A stretch of 54,511 nt of DNA from Rhodocyclaceae bacterium (GTDB lineage Bacteria > Pseudomonadota > Gammaproteobacteria > Burkholderiales > Rhodocyclaceae). Location: assembly GCA_026646875.1 (NCBI GenBank), contig JAPKHL010000008.1:1-54511 (forward strand). Reading direction: 5' to 3'. Each line of letters opens with the position of its first letter. Positions within the stretch are counted from its first letter, which is position 1. The translations under genes were made by a program, and so were the position numbers. Under the pieces are notes generated by a model. The model was not told where the DNA came from. It worked only from the letters and a program-made list of their open reading frames with translations, and searched no databases. Below are positions 20,105 through 31,385 of this stretch, piece after piece.

Positions 20105-21619
20105 TCAGGTGTCGTCGTTGCCGTCATGTTCGTTGCGTTCGCCACGATCGTCGCGGTCACCGTCGGCCGTGTCGCTACCTGGCGCGCTCAGGCCGAGTAC
20201 CGCCATCTTCTTGTACAGCGTGGCGCGCCCGAGGCCGAGCCGGCGTGCTGCCGGCACGACGCGTCCGCCGCAGGCCGCCAGCGTGCGGCGGATCAGCTTC
20301 CGCTCGAAATCGGCGAGCGCCTGCCGGTAATCCATCCATGACGGTGCTTCCTCCGCGTCGGCAACGACCGGGCCATCGTCGGGGCGTACGATGCCCCGGA
20401 AATCTCCGGCATCGAGGATGCGGTGCTCCGAGAGCATGGCGGCTTGCTCCAGCACGTTGCGCAGTTCGCGCAGATTGCCGCGCCACGGGCAGCGCTGCAG
20501 CAGGGCCAGTGCGGAGGCGTCCAGGCGGCAGGCAGGTTCGCCGCTGGCGGCGGCCATCTGCTGGAGGAGGTGGCGGCACAGCGCCTCGATATCCTCGCGG
20601 CGCTCGCGCAGCGGGGGCAGGGTGATCGGCAGCACGTTGAGGCGGTAGAACAGGTCGCTGCGGAAGCGTCCCTCGGCGACGCGCTGTGCGAGATCGGCGC
20701 TGGTCGCGGCGACGATGCGCACGTCGACGCGGATCACCTTGTTCGAACCGAGCGGTTCCACCTCCTGCTCTTGCAGGACTCGCAGCAGTTTGGCCTGCAG
20801 GGCGAGCGGCATGTCGCCGATCTCGTCGAGGAAGAGGGTGCCGCCGTCGGCCAGTTCGAACTTGCCGATGCGTCCGCGCCGGTCGGCGCCGGTGTAGGCC
20901 CCCGCCGCGGCACCGAAGAACTCGGCCTCGAGCAGCGCCTCGGGGATGGCGGCGACATTGACGCTGACGAAGGGCCGGTCGCTGCGCGGCGAGGCATCGT
21001 GGATCGCGTGCGCCAGCAACTCCTTGCCGGTACCGGTCTCGCCGAGCAGCAGCACGGTGCTCGACAGGCGCGCGCAGCGCATGGCCTGGCGCTTCACGGC
21101 CAGTGCGGCGGCGCTGCGGCCGATGTAATCGGCGAAGGTGTAGCGGGCGCGGCGGGCGTCCGAGAGGCGCTTCTGCGCCTCGGAGAGTTCGCGCTGCAGC
21201 TTGCCGACCCGGGTGAACAGGGGTTGCAGCGGCTGCAGGTGATCGAACAGGGCGAGACCGACGGCGCCGATCACCGTGCCCTCGTCGTCGCGCAGCGGCA
21301 GGCGGGTGACCACGAAGGCGGTGCCGTCCACCTCCATGATGTCGAGCAGGATCGGCTCGCCGGTTTCGACCACCCGGCGCATCAACGAACTGGGGATCAG
21401 CTCCTCGACCGGGCGGCCGATGGCGCGCGTCGCATCGGGCTGGCCGAAGCGCGCCGCATAGCGTTCGTTGATCCAGACGATGCGGGCCTCGCGGTCGACC
21501 ACCAGGGTGCCCTCGCAGAGCGCATCGAAACTGTCGAACAGCGTGCGCATCGCGCGCTGGCGGATGCTCGCGTAATCGAGCCCCGGCTCGACCCGTAGCG
21601 GTTTGGACATGGCGTGCAT
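20105..21619 (-). CDS. Sigma-54-dependent transcriptional activator with PAS domain
   Basis: About 504 residues. The N-terminal part is a PAS-like sensor ([20 protein letters not shown]). The AAA+ domain has Walker [14 protein letters not shown], the sigma-54 loop GAYTGA (Tyr in place of the usual Phe) and Walker [14 protein letters not shown] Fis-type helix-turn-helix ([16 protein letters not shown]) follows, then an acidic Asp-rich tail. No receiver domain is present, so the signal is probably sensed directly. Start choice is uncertain: 21619 follows GAGGG at short distance, while the ATG at 21610 has a 12-base gap. It probably controls the CoA-transferase downstream. Confidence 0.92.
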   Translation of the reverse strand: MHAMSKPLRVEPGLDYASIRQRAMRTLFDSFDALCEGTLVVDREARIVWINERYAARFGQPDATRAIGRPVEELIPSSLMRRVVETGEPILLDIMEVDGTAFVVTRLPLRDDEGTVIGAVGLALFDHLQPLQPLFTRVGKLQRELSEAQKRLSDARRARYTFADYIGRSAAALAVKRQAMRCARLSSTVLLLGETGTGKELLAHAIHDASPRSDRPFVSVNVAAIPEALLEAEFFGAAAGAYTGADRRGRIGKFELADGGTLFLDEIGDMPLALQAKLLRVLQEQEVEPLGSNKVIRVDVRIVAATSADLAQRVAEGRFRSDLFYRLNVLPITLPPLRERREDIEALCRHLLQQMAAASGEPACRLDASALALLQRCPWRGNLRELRNVLEQAAMLSEHRILDAGDFRGIVRPDDGPVVADAEEAPSWMDYRQALADFERKLIRRTLAACGGRVVPAARRLGLGRATLYKKMAVLGLSAPGSDTADGDRDDRGERNEHDGNDDT

Positions 21620-21850
21620 GAACCCTCGGAGGCTGGCGGTAAGGGCGATGTTACACCAGCGGCCGCCGGGCGCCAGCGGCCCGGTCGCGCCCTGGCAGAG
21701 TGAAAGCAACTCCCGGACCAATCGTGCAAGATGTTGATAATTAAATTAATGTAAAACCAATGCCCATTCTTTGTCCCGAAAGCGGGACGGCGCTCCGGCG
21801 CCGTGCGGCCGGGCTGTCCCGGAAGATGGACGCGCGAGCTGGGGACAGCC

Positions 21851-21878
21851 CTTGAAATGCCGTGCGCAACCCCCATCT
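21851..21878 (+). promoter_or_regulatory. Sigma-32 (heat-shock) promoter of clpB
   Basis: CTTGAAA at 21851-21857 and CCCCATCT at 21871-21878, separated by 13 bases, match the RpoH consensus fully. The expected start of transcription is about 25 bases before the clpB ATG. Confidence 0.92.
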
Positions 21879-21911
21879 GCCGGACATCCGAATCCGACAG
21901 GGAGCAGCACG

Positions 21912-24503
<2,592 letters not shown>

Positions 24504-24812
24504 GCCGGCCCCGGGGTTGCCCCTTCCCACCCCCCACCCCCCGCCCGGCGCCACTGCCGGACGGGGGCCGTCCTTCCTGTTGCACCTCCGCCCGCCGGCG
24601 CATCTTTTCTCGCGCTTCGCGCAACCGGCGCTTGACGGCACGGTCAAACAGGCGGATAGACTGACGGTGTGGACGCGCTCCGCACGTGCTCTGTCCATGG
24701 AACCCCTCGATCAACCATTGAAACGATGTTGCAGGAGAAGTGCAGGACCCTTGAAATCGACGAATCCGGACGCATCTCTTGAACAGGCCCTCCGGGGCGG
24801 AAAGGAGCTGTC
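24504..24812. other. 309-base intergenic region after clpB
   Basis: No convincing gene. Near the start is an imperfect GC-rich hairpin (arms about 24539-24549 and 24556-24566, one mismatch, six-base loop) that could weakly terminate clpB, though no clear T run follows. C-rich tracts precede it. Near the end is a heat-shock-like promoter described separately. The middle, about 24570-24740, shows nothing I can interpret. Confidence 0.5.
24750..24777 (+). promoter_or_regulatory. Sigma-32-like promoter of the DUF3567 gene
   Basis: CTTGAAA at 24750-24756 and ACGCATCT at 24770-24777 (six of eight matches to CCCCATNT) with a 13-base spacer. The same CCCTTGAAA block and spacing occur upstream of clpB. 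It ends 35 bases before the ATG of the following gene. Confidence 0.7.
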
Positions 24813-25046
24813 ATGAACATCGTCTACAACAGCGAGCACTACGCCATCGTGGCCTATCCGGTGCAGCAGGGGTTCGAACTGGTCGACAAGGCGGGAAGCC
24901 GGGTACTGTTCGTCCAGGGGTCGGTGGCGCGGAACCTGCGTGCCGCGATCGACAGCATTCCCGACGAGGAGCGGGACGAGGAGGCGATCGACGCCCTGCT
25001 CGACGATTACTGCGCCGGTTCGGCGCGGCCCATCCGTTACCACTAG
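24813..25046 (+). CDS. DUF3567 family protein
   Basis: A 77-residue protein, MNIVYNSEHYAIVAYPVQQG at the start and acidic in the C-terminal half (DEERDEEAIDALLDDY). I recognise it as the small DUF3567 family of betaproteobacteria, whose function is not known. It is soluble, without signal or membrane segments. AAAGGAG precedes the ATG by five bases. It sits downstream of clpB on the same strand behind its own sigma-32-like promoter, which suggests a heat-shock-linked role. The family assignment is from memory of the N-terminal pattern. Confidence 0.8.
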   Translation: MNIVYNSEHYAIVAYPVQQGFELVDKAGSRVLFVQGSVARNLRAAIDSIPDEERDEEAIDALLDDYCAGSARPIRYH

Positions 25047-25060
25047 GGCCGGCGGATGCG

Positions 25061-25087
25061 TTGCCGGAGCGGGCGGCGGTGTATAAT
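25061..25087 (+). promoter_or_regulatory. Sigma-70 promoter of the DUF3460 gene
   Basis: A perfect TATAAT at 25082-25087 with TTGCCG at 25061-25066, spacer 15 bases, which is short. It is 60 bases before the ATG. Confidence 0.55.
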
Positions 25088-25147
25088 CGCCGCCTCGCTG
25101 GCTTGGCGAGCATCCTCCAATCAACCCTGGGTCGCGGGAGAATCCGA

Positions 25148-25345
25148 ATGGCGCTGTACGAGTCCGATCACACCAAATTCATGCGGGAAATGATGGACAA
25201 GCACCCCGAGTGGGCCGAGGACCAGCGGCGCGGTCGCGCCATCTGGTGGGACCGCAAGACGCCGCCCGCCGAGCAGAAGGCCTTCAGCGAGGCACGCGAG
25301 GCGCAGCGTCCCTATCCCTACGATACCCACTTCGCGCAGTCGTAA
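25148..25345 (+). CDS. DUF3460 family protein
   Basis: A 65-residue basic and aromatic-rich protein, MALYESDHTKFMREMMDKHP followed by RRGRAIWWDRK. The pattern matches DUF3460, a small conserved family of betaproteobacteria with no known function. It has its own TATAAT promoter and is followed by a strong terminator, so it is a separate transcription unit. GGGAGAATCCGA precedes the ATG. Confidence 0.8.
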   Translation: MALYESDHTKFMREMMDKHPEWAEDQRRGRAIWWDRKTPPAEQKAFSEAREAQRPYPYDTHFAQS

Positions 25346-25393
25346 ATCCGGCCACGCCGTCCGGCGCGGCCGACATCCGGCGGTACGATGACG

Positions 25394-25434
25394 CAATGAA
25401 AACGGCCAGGCCATCCGCCTGGCCGTTTTCATTG
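25394..25434. terminator. Rho-independent terminator after the DUF3460 gene
   Basis: A perfect 18-base-pair inverted repeat, arms 25394-25411 and 25417-25434, with loop CATCC. The right arm contains TTTTC and the left arm GAAAA. It probably works in both directions. Confidence 0.88.
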
Positions 25435-25568
25435 CCGCCGCCGGGCAGATTGCCCGATCGCCGCTGGATTCCTGCCTCTCCCGTCCTGGCCACCCCCCGC
25501 CCGCCGGCGTCCCTCCTAGAATTCCCGGACGGCATGTGCCGTTCGATGAACACGACAAGGAGGTTTTC

Positions 25569-26102
25569 ATGCGCTTCTTTCCCGCCACCCTGCACGCCCC
25601 GCTCGCCAGGGCGCTGCTCCTGCTGACCGGCAGCCTGGCCGCCACCGCGCACGCGGCACCGCTGCAGGTCGAGGAGAGCGCCGTCTTCGCCGCGCCGCCT
25701 GCCCGTGTCTGGAAGATCGTCGGCGATTATCGCGGCATCGCCGACTGGCACCCGGCGGTGGCCCGCACCGAGATCGTCAAGGGCCGGAACAACGCGCGGG
25801 GCGCGGTGCGCTCGATCGTCACCCGCGACGGTGCGACCATCGTCGAAGAACTGCTGGCCTACGAGGGCGGGCGGCGCACGCTGCGCTACCGGATCGTCGA
25901 ATCGCCGCTGCCGGTACGCGATTACGTGTCGACGCTGAGCGTACAGCCCGAGGGCAAGGGTGCGCGCGTGGTGTGGAAGAGCGAGTTCAACCGCAGCGCC
26001 GACGTCGACGATGCCCGCGCCCGGGAGATCATCGCCGGCATCTACCAGGCCGGCTTCGGCGGTGTGCGCGCGCGGCTGGGCGAGGGGGCGGCGGCGAAGT
26101 GA
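25569..26102 (+). CDS. Exported SRPBCC (START-like) family protein
   Basis: A 177-residue protein with a Sec signal peptide (MRFFPATLHAPLARALLLL, cleavage near AHA-AP at about residue 25). The mature part resembles polyketide cyclase/SRPBCC ligand-binding proteins: FAAPPARVWKIVGDYRGIADWHPA, EELLAYEGGRRTLRYRI and a C-terminal helix. Such proteins bind hydrophobic ligands; a periplasmic location follows from the signal. The ATG has a strong AAGGAGG site. TAGAAT at 25517-25522 may be its -10. It converges with the quinoprotein gene, with about 80 bases between. Confidence 0.82.
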   Translation: MRFFPATLHAPLARALLLLTGSLAATAHAAPLQVEESAVFAAPPARVWKIVGDYRGIADWHPAVARTEIVKGRNNARGAVRSIVTRDGATIVEELLAYEGGRRTLRYRIVESPLPVRDYVSTLSVQPEGKGARVVWKSEFNRSADVDDARAREIIAGIYQAGFGGVRARLGEGAAAK

Positions 26103-26183
26103 GCCGTTCCTGATCGTTCCGCCGCCGGTTCCGCGCGGGCCGGCGGCGGGATCGCCGCGCGGCGGCCGGCCGTGCCCGGCGTG

Positions 26184-27962
26184 CTACGGCTGCCGCGCCG
26201 GCGGCGGCTTCAGCCGGTAAACCTGGAAAATGTCGCCGGTCCGGTAGCCGAAGATCTGGTTGCCGCCGGCGGCGACGGCGACGTATTGGATGCCGTCGAT
26301 GCGGTAGGTGATCGGCGGGGCGTTGACGCCGGCATCCAGACGGTCGCTCCACAGCACTTCGCCAGTTTCCGCGTCGTAGGCGTTGAACCGTCCGTTGCCT
26401 TCGCCCATGAACACCAGCGCGCCCGCCGTGGCCAGTACGCCGCCGACCAGCGGCTGCTCCGTCCGGCGCTGCCAGCGGATCTTTCCCGAGACCAGGTCGA
26501 TCGCCGACAGCACGCCCCAGCGGGGAACGTCCATCTGCGGCTCGAGCATGGTGTATTCGATGGCCGGTTTGTCCCCCTTGGCGGCGATCCGCTGTTTCGT
26601 GTATTTCACCGGCCAGTGGATGCCCGGGACGTAGACCACCTGCCGCTTTTCGTCGAGCGCGGTGGGCGACCAGTTGATTCCCCCGAGCACGCCGGGGAGG
26701 ATGACCCGGCCTTCCGGGGTCGGGCTGGTGAAGGTGTCCCGGTGCTCGACGAATTCGTCCGAGCGGCGTAGCAGTTCGCCGGTCAGACGGTCGTGGATGT
26801 AGTACCAGCCGGTCTTCGCGGCCTGGCCAACGGCGGGCACCCGCTTGCCCCGGTGCGGATAATCGAACAGCACCGCCGGACTGGCCACGTCGTAGCCCCA
26901 CTGATCGTGCGGTACCTGCTGGTAGTGCCAGCGGATCTTTCCGGAATTCACGTCCAGGCATACCAGGGACACCGTGTACAGGTTGTCCCCCGGTCTCGAG
27001 GTGCCGTCCATCTGCGGCGAGGGGTTGCCCGTGCCGAAGTAGAGCAGGCCGTTCTCGTGGTCGATCGCGGGCGTGGACCAGGCGGAGCCGCCGCCGTACT
27101 TCGCCGCCTCGGGGTACTTCGCCAGATCGGCGCGTTCCCGCGCGGTATCCCGGTGCAGCGGCAGGCCGTCGGGGGTGGTTTCCCTGAACTCTCCCTCCCA
27201 GTGGGCGGGGGCAATGGTGTCGAACTGCCAGATCCGCTTGCCGGTCTCCGTGTCGAAGGCTGCGAGGAAGCCGGAGCGTCCGTAATTTCCGGCGAAGCCG
27301 ACGACCGCACCGAGCGGTGCGCCATCCCGGTCGGAATCCAGGTGCAGCCCGTAGCCCACGCCGGTCACGCCGATCAGGACCTTGCCCTGGTAGACCACTG
27401 GAGCCATGGCGATGCCCACGCCGGACTGCCCGGCGATGGTGGATTTCCTGAGCGGGTCCGAGTCCTGCAGGGCGGCGATCGACTCGCCCTTTGCACTGCC
27501 GCCGTCGGCAACCTCGACGTCCCACAGCACTTTCCCGGTTTTCGCCTCCAGCGCCACCAGCCGCGCGTCCACGGTGCCGATGAAGACCTTGCCGCTGGCC
27601 ACCGCGACGCCCCGGTTGGCCGGACCGCAGCAGAGCGCGTAGCCGGGCTTGCGCCGGTGCTCGTAGCGCCAGCGTACCTTGCCGCTGGCCGCATCGAGCG
27701 CGACCACGTGGTTGAACGGCAGGGACAGGAAGAGAGTCCGGTCCACCATGATCGGCGTGGCCTGGAAGGTTGCCTTGATGCCGCTCTCGTAGGTCCAGGC
27801 CCGGGTCAGCCGGCCGACGTTATCGCGGTTGATCTGATCGATCGTTGCGAAGCGGCGGTTGCTGTGATCGAGGCCGTAGGTCGGCCACGTCACGTCGTCG
27901 GCGAACAGCGGAGCGGATGCCAGCGTGCCGGCGACGAGCAGCAATCGTTTGAGGAAAAGCAT
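26184..27962 (-). CDS. Periplasmic PQQ-dependent dehydrogenase (quinoprotein)
   Basis: A 592-residue protein with a Sec signal (residues 1-21) and an eight-bladed propeller pattern of repeated W motifs (DAASGKVRWRY, ETGKRIWQFD, NSGKIRWHYQ, VSGKIRWQRR). The vicinal pair Cys111-Cys112 in ALCCGPANRGVA is the disulphide that packs on PQQ in alcohol dehydrogenases. By my alignment the catalytic Asp is in CLDVNSG; two residues later stands Asn, where lanthanide-dependent enzymes carry Asp, which favours calcium. There is no C-terminal cytochrome domain, so electrons must pass to a separate cytochrome. The substrate is unknown. It lies 65 bases downstream of the binding-protein gene. Confidence 0.88.
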   Translation of the reverse strand: MLFLKRLLLVAGTLASAPLFADDVTWPTYGLDHSNRRFATIDQINRDNVGRLTRAWTYESGIKATFQATPIMVDRTLFLSLPFNHVVALDAASGKVRWRYEHRRKPGYALCCGPANRGVAVASGKVFIGTVDARLVALEAKTGKVLWDVEVADGGSAKGESIAALQDSDPLRKSTIAGQSGVGIAMAPVVYQGKVLIGVTGVGYGLHLDSDRDGAPLGAVVGFAGNYGRSGFLAAFDTETGKRIWQFDTIAPAHWEGEFRETTPDGLPLHRDTARERADLAKYPEAAKYGGGSAWSTPAIDHENGLLYFGTGNPSPQMDGTSRPGDNLYTVSLVCLDVNSGKIRWHYQQVPHDQWGYDVASPAVLFDYPHRGKRVPAVGQAAKTGWYYIHDRLTGELLRRSDEFVEHRDTFTSPTPEGRVILPGVLGGINWSPTALDEKRQVVYVPGIHWPVKYTKQRIAAKGDKPAIEYTMLEPQMDVPRWGVLSAIDLVSGKIRWQRRTEQPLVGGVLATAGALVFMGEGNGRFNAYDAETGEVLWSDRLDAGVNAPPITYRIDGIQYVAVAAGGNQIFGYRTGDIFQVYRLKPPPARQP

Positions 27963-28027
27963 GGTTTTCTCCCGGGCGCCGGCCGGGCCGGCACCTCGTC
28001 GGTCGGAACGCCGGCTACCGGCGGGGG

Positions 28028-28882
28028 TTACTGCGCGCGCAGGGTGACGCCGTGGCGCTGGAAGATCGCGGCGAGCGTGCCGTCCTTGCGCAGTGCCTCG
28101 AGCGCATCGCTCAGTGCGCCGGCGAGCTCGTCCGCCTCGGCCTTGACGGCCATGCCGAGCGGCCAGCGCTTGGGATTCAGCTCGCCGATCCGGACATCGT
28201 CGATGGCGAAGCGGGTGTCGCCGGCCAGGGCCCCCTCGATTTCGCCGCGCGGCGCCATTACCGCCGAGACGCGGTCCTCGCGCAGCGCGGCGACGGCCTC
28301 GCCGACCGAGCGGAAGTGCGCGATGTTGGCACGCAGGCGGCCGTGCATCGCGCCGCCCAGGAAGGCGTCGGCCAGCGTGTCGCCCTCGACGCCGACCTTC
28401 TCGCGGGTGAACACTTCGAGGGCGACGGCGGACGACCCCTCGGGCGCGGGAACGCGGCTGGCGATGCGCGCCATGCCCATCACCTCGTGGTGATAGGGCG
28501 CGAAGATGCGGACCTGCTCGTTGGCTGCGCCGAGCACCGGATCGACCGGCACGTGCAGCATCACGTCGGCAGGGTTGCCGCGCAGGTAGTGGCCTTTCCA
28601 GACCATGTTGCGCAGATCGTCGTTCATGTCCTCGCCGGCCATGAAGCCGATGATCTCGGCTTTCAGTCCGAGTCTGGCGGCGAGCGCCTGGCCGAGTTCG
28701 ACGTCGATGCCCTTCTCCGCATTGGAGTAGGGCGGGAAGTTGTTGTAGACGGCGACTTTCAGCCGGCCGAGCTTGCGGATGGCGTCCATCTGCTCGTCGG
28801 CGAGCGCCGGGACCGGGGCCAGGATGCCGAGCAGCAGGGTGGCAAGCGTCAGGGAAAGGAAGCGGCGGGCGAGCTGTGTCAT
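28028..28882 (-). CDS. Periplasmic substrate-binding protein associated with a quinoprotein dehydrogenase (MxaJ/XoxJ-like)
   Basis: A 284-residue protein with a Sec signal (cleavage near PALA-DE, residue 28) and a type II periplasmic binding fold: GRLKVAVYNNFPPYSN, GIDVELGQALAARLGLKAEI, RGNPADVMLHVPVDP and LEALRKDGTLAAIFQRHGV. No ABC permease or ATPase is nearby. Proteins of this type next to PQQ dehydrogenases (MxaJ, XoxJ) are thought to help maturation or electron transfer rather than import. The start at MTQLARRF gives a proper leader. TAGAAT about 50 bases upstream on the minus strand could be its -10. Confidence 0.8.
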   Translation of the reverse strand: MTQLARRFLSLTLATLLLGILAPVPALADEQMDAIRKLGRLKVAVYNNFPPYSNAEKGIDVELGQALAARLGLKAEIIGFMAGEDMNDDLRNMVWKGHYLRGNPADVMLHVPVDPVLGAANEQVRIFAPYHHEVMGMARIASRVPAPEGSSAVALEVFTREKVGVEGDTLADAFLGGAMHGRLRANIAHFRSVGEAVAALREDRVSAVMAPRGEIEGALAGDTRFAIDDVRIGELNPKRWPLGMAVKAEADELAGALSDALEALRKDGTLAAIFQRHGVTLRAQ

Positions 28883-28975
28883 GCGATGTCTCCGGGGTGT
28901 GGAAGGTGGGGCTCTCGTTTGTCCGGATTCTAGTCGCCGGGTTCCGCTCCGGATGCGCCCGGCGGGCGCCCGGGA

Positions 28976-29012
28976 AAAACCGCCGCCGGTGTCGGGCAAT
29001 TTGCCCGCCGGC
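28976..29012 (-). terminator. Possible terminator between the response regulator and the binding-protein gene
   Basis: Just past the response-regulator stop the minus strand can form a stem around CGGGCAA-A-TTGCCCG, extended by GCCGG/CCGGC with a bulge, followed by GGCGGTTTTT. It would separate the regulatory genes from the downstream pair or attenuate readthrough. The fold was drawn by eye only. Confidence 0.4.
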
Positions 29013-29013
29013 G

Positions 29014-29652
29014 CTATTCGACCAGCTTCAGGCGCATGCCCAGGCGGACCAGCTCGACGTCGCTCTTGACGCCGAGCTTGGCCTTGATCTGGTAGTGGAT
29101 GTTCTGCGCGGTCTTCGGGCTGATGTGCAGGGAGGCACCGATCTCGTCGGCGCTCCTGCCCGCCAGCACCAGGCGCAGCACCTCGAATTCGCGCGGCGTC
29201 AGGTCGCGGCAGGGATCGTCGTTGCCGTCGAGCAGGGCCAGCGCCAGTTCCGGCGCGATGTCCGGGCTGAGCACGCGCTGCCGCGCGGCGACTTGGTAGA
29301 CCGCGCGCACCAGCACTTCCGGGGCGCAGCTCTTGGTGATGTAGCCGAGCGCGCCGGCGCGCAGCGCCTGGGTGGCGAAGAGCGGGTCGCGGTGCATGCT
29401 GAACGCCAGGATGCGGGCGTCCGGGGTGCGTTGCAGCAGGCGGCGGATCAACTCGATGCCCCCCATGTCGGGCAGCGAGAGGTCAAGGATGGCCACGTCC
29501 GGCGCCAGTTCTCGGTGCAGCCGGTAGCCCTCGGCAGCGTTTTCCGCCTCGCCGGCGATCTTCAGGTCGGGACGGCGTTCGAGCAGGCGGCGGTAGCCCT
29601 CGCGGACGATGGCGTGGTCGTCGACCAGCAGCAGGCGGATGCAGTTTGCCAT
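29014..29652 (-). CDS. NarL/FixJ-type response regulator (MoxX-like)
   Basis: A 212-residue two-domain regulator. The receiver has Asp11-Asp12 (LLLVDDHAIVREG), phospho-acceptor Asp57 (VAILDLSLPD) and the conserved Lys in GYITKS. The LuxR-type helix-turn-helix near residues 145-205 reads LTPREFEVLRLVLAGRSADEI and HISPKTAQNIHYQIKAKL. The start at MANCIRLLLVDDH is four bases after the kinase stop, so the pair is cotranscribed. Regulators of this type control quinoprotein alcohol dehydrogenases in other bacteria (MoxX, ExaE, AgmR/ErbR); the same target is inferred here from position. Confidence 0.92.
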   Translation of the reverse strand: MANCIRLLLVDDHAIVREGYRRLLERRPDLKIAGEAENAAEGYRLHRELAPDVAILDLSLPDMGGIELIRRLLQRTPDARILAFSMHRDPLFATQALRAGALGYITKSCAPEVLVRAVYQVAARQRVLSPDIAPELALALLDGNDDPCRDLTPREFEVLRLVLAGRSADEIGASLHISPKTAQNIHYQIKAKLGVKSDVELVRLGMRLKLVE

Positions 29653-29656
29653 GGTG

Positions 29657-31006
29657 TCAGGCCTCCGCCGGATGTTGCACGGTCGCCAGCGGGATGCGCA
29701 CGCTGACCCGCATGCCGCCCCGTTCGCCGGGCGCAAGCACGAAGGTGCCGCCCAGCGCCTGCACGCGCTCGTGCATGCCGAGCACGCCGTGCCCCGGTTC
29801 GGCGGGCGGGCTGGACTGCGGCCGGCCGTTGTCCTCGATGCACAGCTCGATCCGCCCGCGCCGGCTCAGGCGCACACGGACCTCGCTGGCCTCGCCGTGG
29901 CGGGTGGCGTTGGTCAGGCTTTCCTGGACGATCCGGTACAGGCTGACCGTGAGATTGTCCGGCAGATCGTCGAAGCGTCCGTCGCATTCCAGCCGGTAGT
30001 GGCAGCGGCCGCGCAGGCGCTGGTTCCAGTCGCTGACCAGTTGTTCGAGGCCGGCGACCAGACCGAATTCCTCGAGGCCGATCGGACGCAGCCGGCCGAG
30101 GATCTGCTGCAGGGTCTCCATCATGTGCGCAGTGGTGCGGGCAATCGCCCGGGTACACGGCAGCAATGCGGGCAGGTCGTCGCGGGCGAGTTCGTTGGCG
30201 TAGGCCGCCTCGGCGTTGATCGAGGTCAGGCACTGGCCGAATTCGTCGTGCAGTTCGCGGGCGAGGTGGCGGCGCTCCTCCTCGCGCACGGTGAGCAGGC
30301 GCTGGGCCAGCCGCTGCTGCTCGCCCATGGTCTTCTGCAGGCGGTCGGCGAGGTGGTTGATCACCGCGCTGATGCGTTGCAGTTCGATCAGCTCGACCTG
30401 CGGCAGGCGGACGCCGAGGTCGCCGTTCTCCATCCGCGCGAGGCTGGCGAGAATCTGCTCGGTCGGCCGCAAGGCGCGGCGCACCGGAACGTAGACGAGG
30501 AAGTTGAGGAAGAGGATGCCGAGGGTGATCCACAGCAGGGTGCGGATCTGCCGCCAGGCGTCGACCGCCTCGCCGACGATGTTCGGTCGCACCACCAGCT
30601 CCCCGACCTTGATCCCGGGGTAGTAGCCGATGCCGCTGCGGAAGCTGACGTCGGGACCGATCCGCTGGTCGATCGCCCAGCGCAGCAATGCCGGTGCTTC
30701 CTCCGCCTCGGAGAAGCAGCGCGTGGTGACGGGACGCAGGTCGAGATCGGCGATTTCAATGCAGAAATGGATCAGCTGGCCGATGGCGTCCAGCGGCGAG
30801 AGATCGAGGTTGTTGATCGAGCGGTGGAAGGCGTCGCTGTTGCGCGCCACCTCGTTGGCGACCAGTTGCTGGATGGTGCTGCCGGTGCGCTCGATGTGCG
30901 TGCGCGCGCGGCTGCTGGTCTGCTCGATCACGAAGGCGACGGCGATCGTGAAGATGACGATGGCGAACAGTGTGATGCGTATCAGCAGCTTGCGCTTGAG
31001 ATCCAT
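29657..31006 (-). CDS. Membrane histidine kinase of the NarX/HisKA_3 class (MoxY-like)
   Basis: A 449-residue sensor kinase: membrane segments at about residues 9-27 and 157-174 enclose a periplasmic domain of about 130 residues, which resembles the LapD/MoxY N-terminal sensor. HAMP follows, then the HisKA_3 box EEERRHLARELHDEFGQCL with His253, and an ATPase domain with SLTNATRHG and a C-terminal GHGVLGMHERV glycine box. The start at MDLKRKLL was preferred because it places a positive residue cluster before the first helix. It is paired with the regulator downstream. The MoxY comparison is by architecture and weak sequence memory. Confidence 0.9.
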   Translation of the reverse strand: MDLKRKLLIRITLFAIVIFTIAVAFVIEQTSSRARTHIERTGSTIQQLVANEVARNSDAFHRSINNLDLSPLDAIGQLIHFCIEIADLDLRPVTTRCFSEAEEAPALLRWAIDQRIGPDVSFRSGIGYYPGIKVGELVVRPNIVGEAVDAWRQIRTLLWITLGILFLNFLVYVPVRRALRPTEQILASLARMENGDLGVRLPQVELIELQRISAVINHLADRLQKTMGEQQRLAQRLLTVREEERRHLARELHDEFGQCLTSINAEAAYANELARDDLPALLPCTRAIARTTAHMMETLQQILGRLRPIGLEEFGLVAGLEQLVSDWNQRLRGRCHYRLECDGRFDDLPDNLTVSLYRIVQESLTNATRHGEASEVRVRLSRRGRIELCIEDNGRPQSSPPAEPGHGVLGMHERVQALGGTFVLAPGERGGMRVSVRIPLATVQHPAEA

Positions 31007-31073
31007 GGCGGGAGAGGGGGCCGGCAGGGGAAGGAGCGTATGGTAGCGCGCCGGCACGGCCGCCGGCGCGCGC

Positions 31074-31385
31074 TCACTCGGGAACGTAGACCAGCGTGCC
31101 GTCCGCCATCCGGTAGGCAGTGCCGGCCCGGACGCCGCGCCCCTCACCGGCGCTGCCGTCGGCGGCGAAACGCTCGATGCGGCGACCGTCGCGGATGACG
31201 ATCTGCATGTCCGGACGACCGGCGTTGCGGATCACGGTGACCTGGTCGCCGCCGTAGGGGGACAGCGGGCTGTTGGCGACGGCCAGCAGCAGCGCGGCGA
31301 TCAGGACGAGAAAGACGTCGATCAGGTTGACCAGCGAAAGCACCGGATCGTCGATCTCCTGCGTTTCATCGAGCGTCAGTCGCAT
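31074..31385 (-). CDS. DUF2149 family protein, ExbD/TolR-like
   Basis: A 103-residue protein with one membrane helix (about residues 15-37) preceded by an acidic N-terminus: ETQEIDDPVLSLVNLIDVFL. Asp23 within N-L-I-D-V-F-L-V-L sits where ExbD and TolR carry the membrane aspartate needed for proton flow. A small periplasmic domain ends with GTAYRMADGTLVYVPE, the conserved DUF2149 terminus. The first ten bases overlap the end of the channel-protein gene, so the two are translated together. The ExbD comparison is my inference. Confidence 0.8.
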   Translation of the reverse strand: MRLTLDETQEIDDPVLSLVNLIDVFLVLIAALLLAVANSPLSPYGGDQVTVIRNAGRPDMQIVIRDGRRIERFAADGSAGEGRGVRAGTAYRMADGTLVYVPE

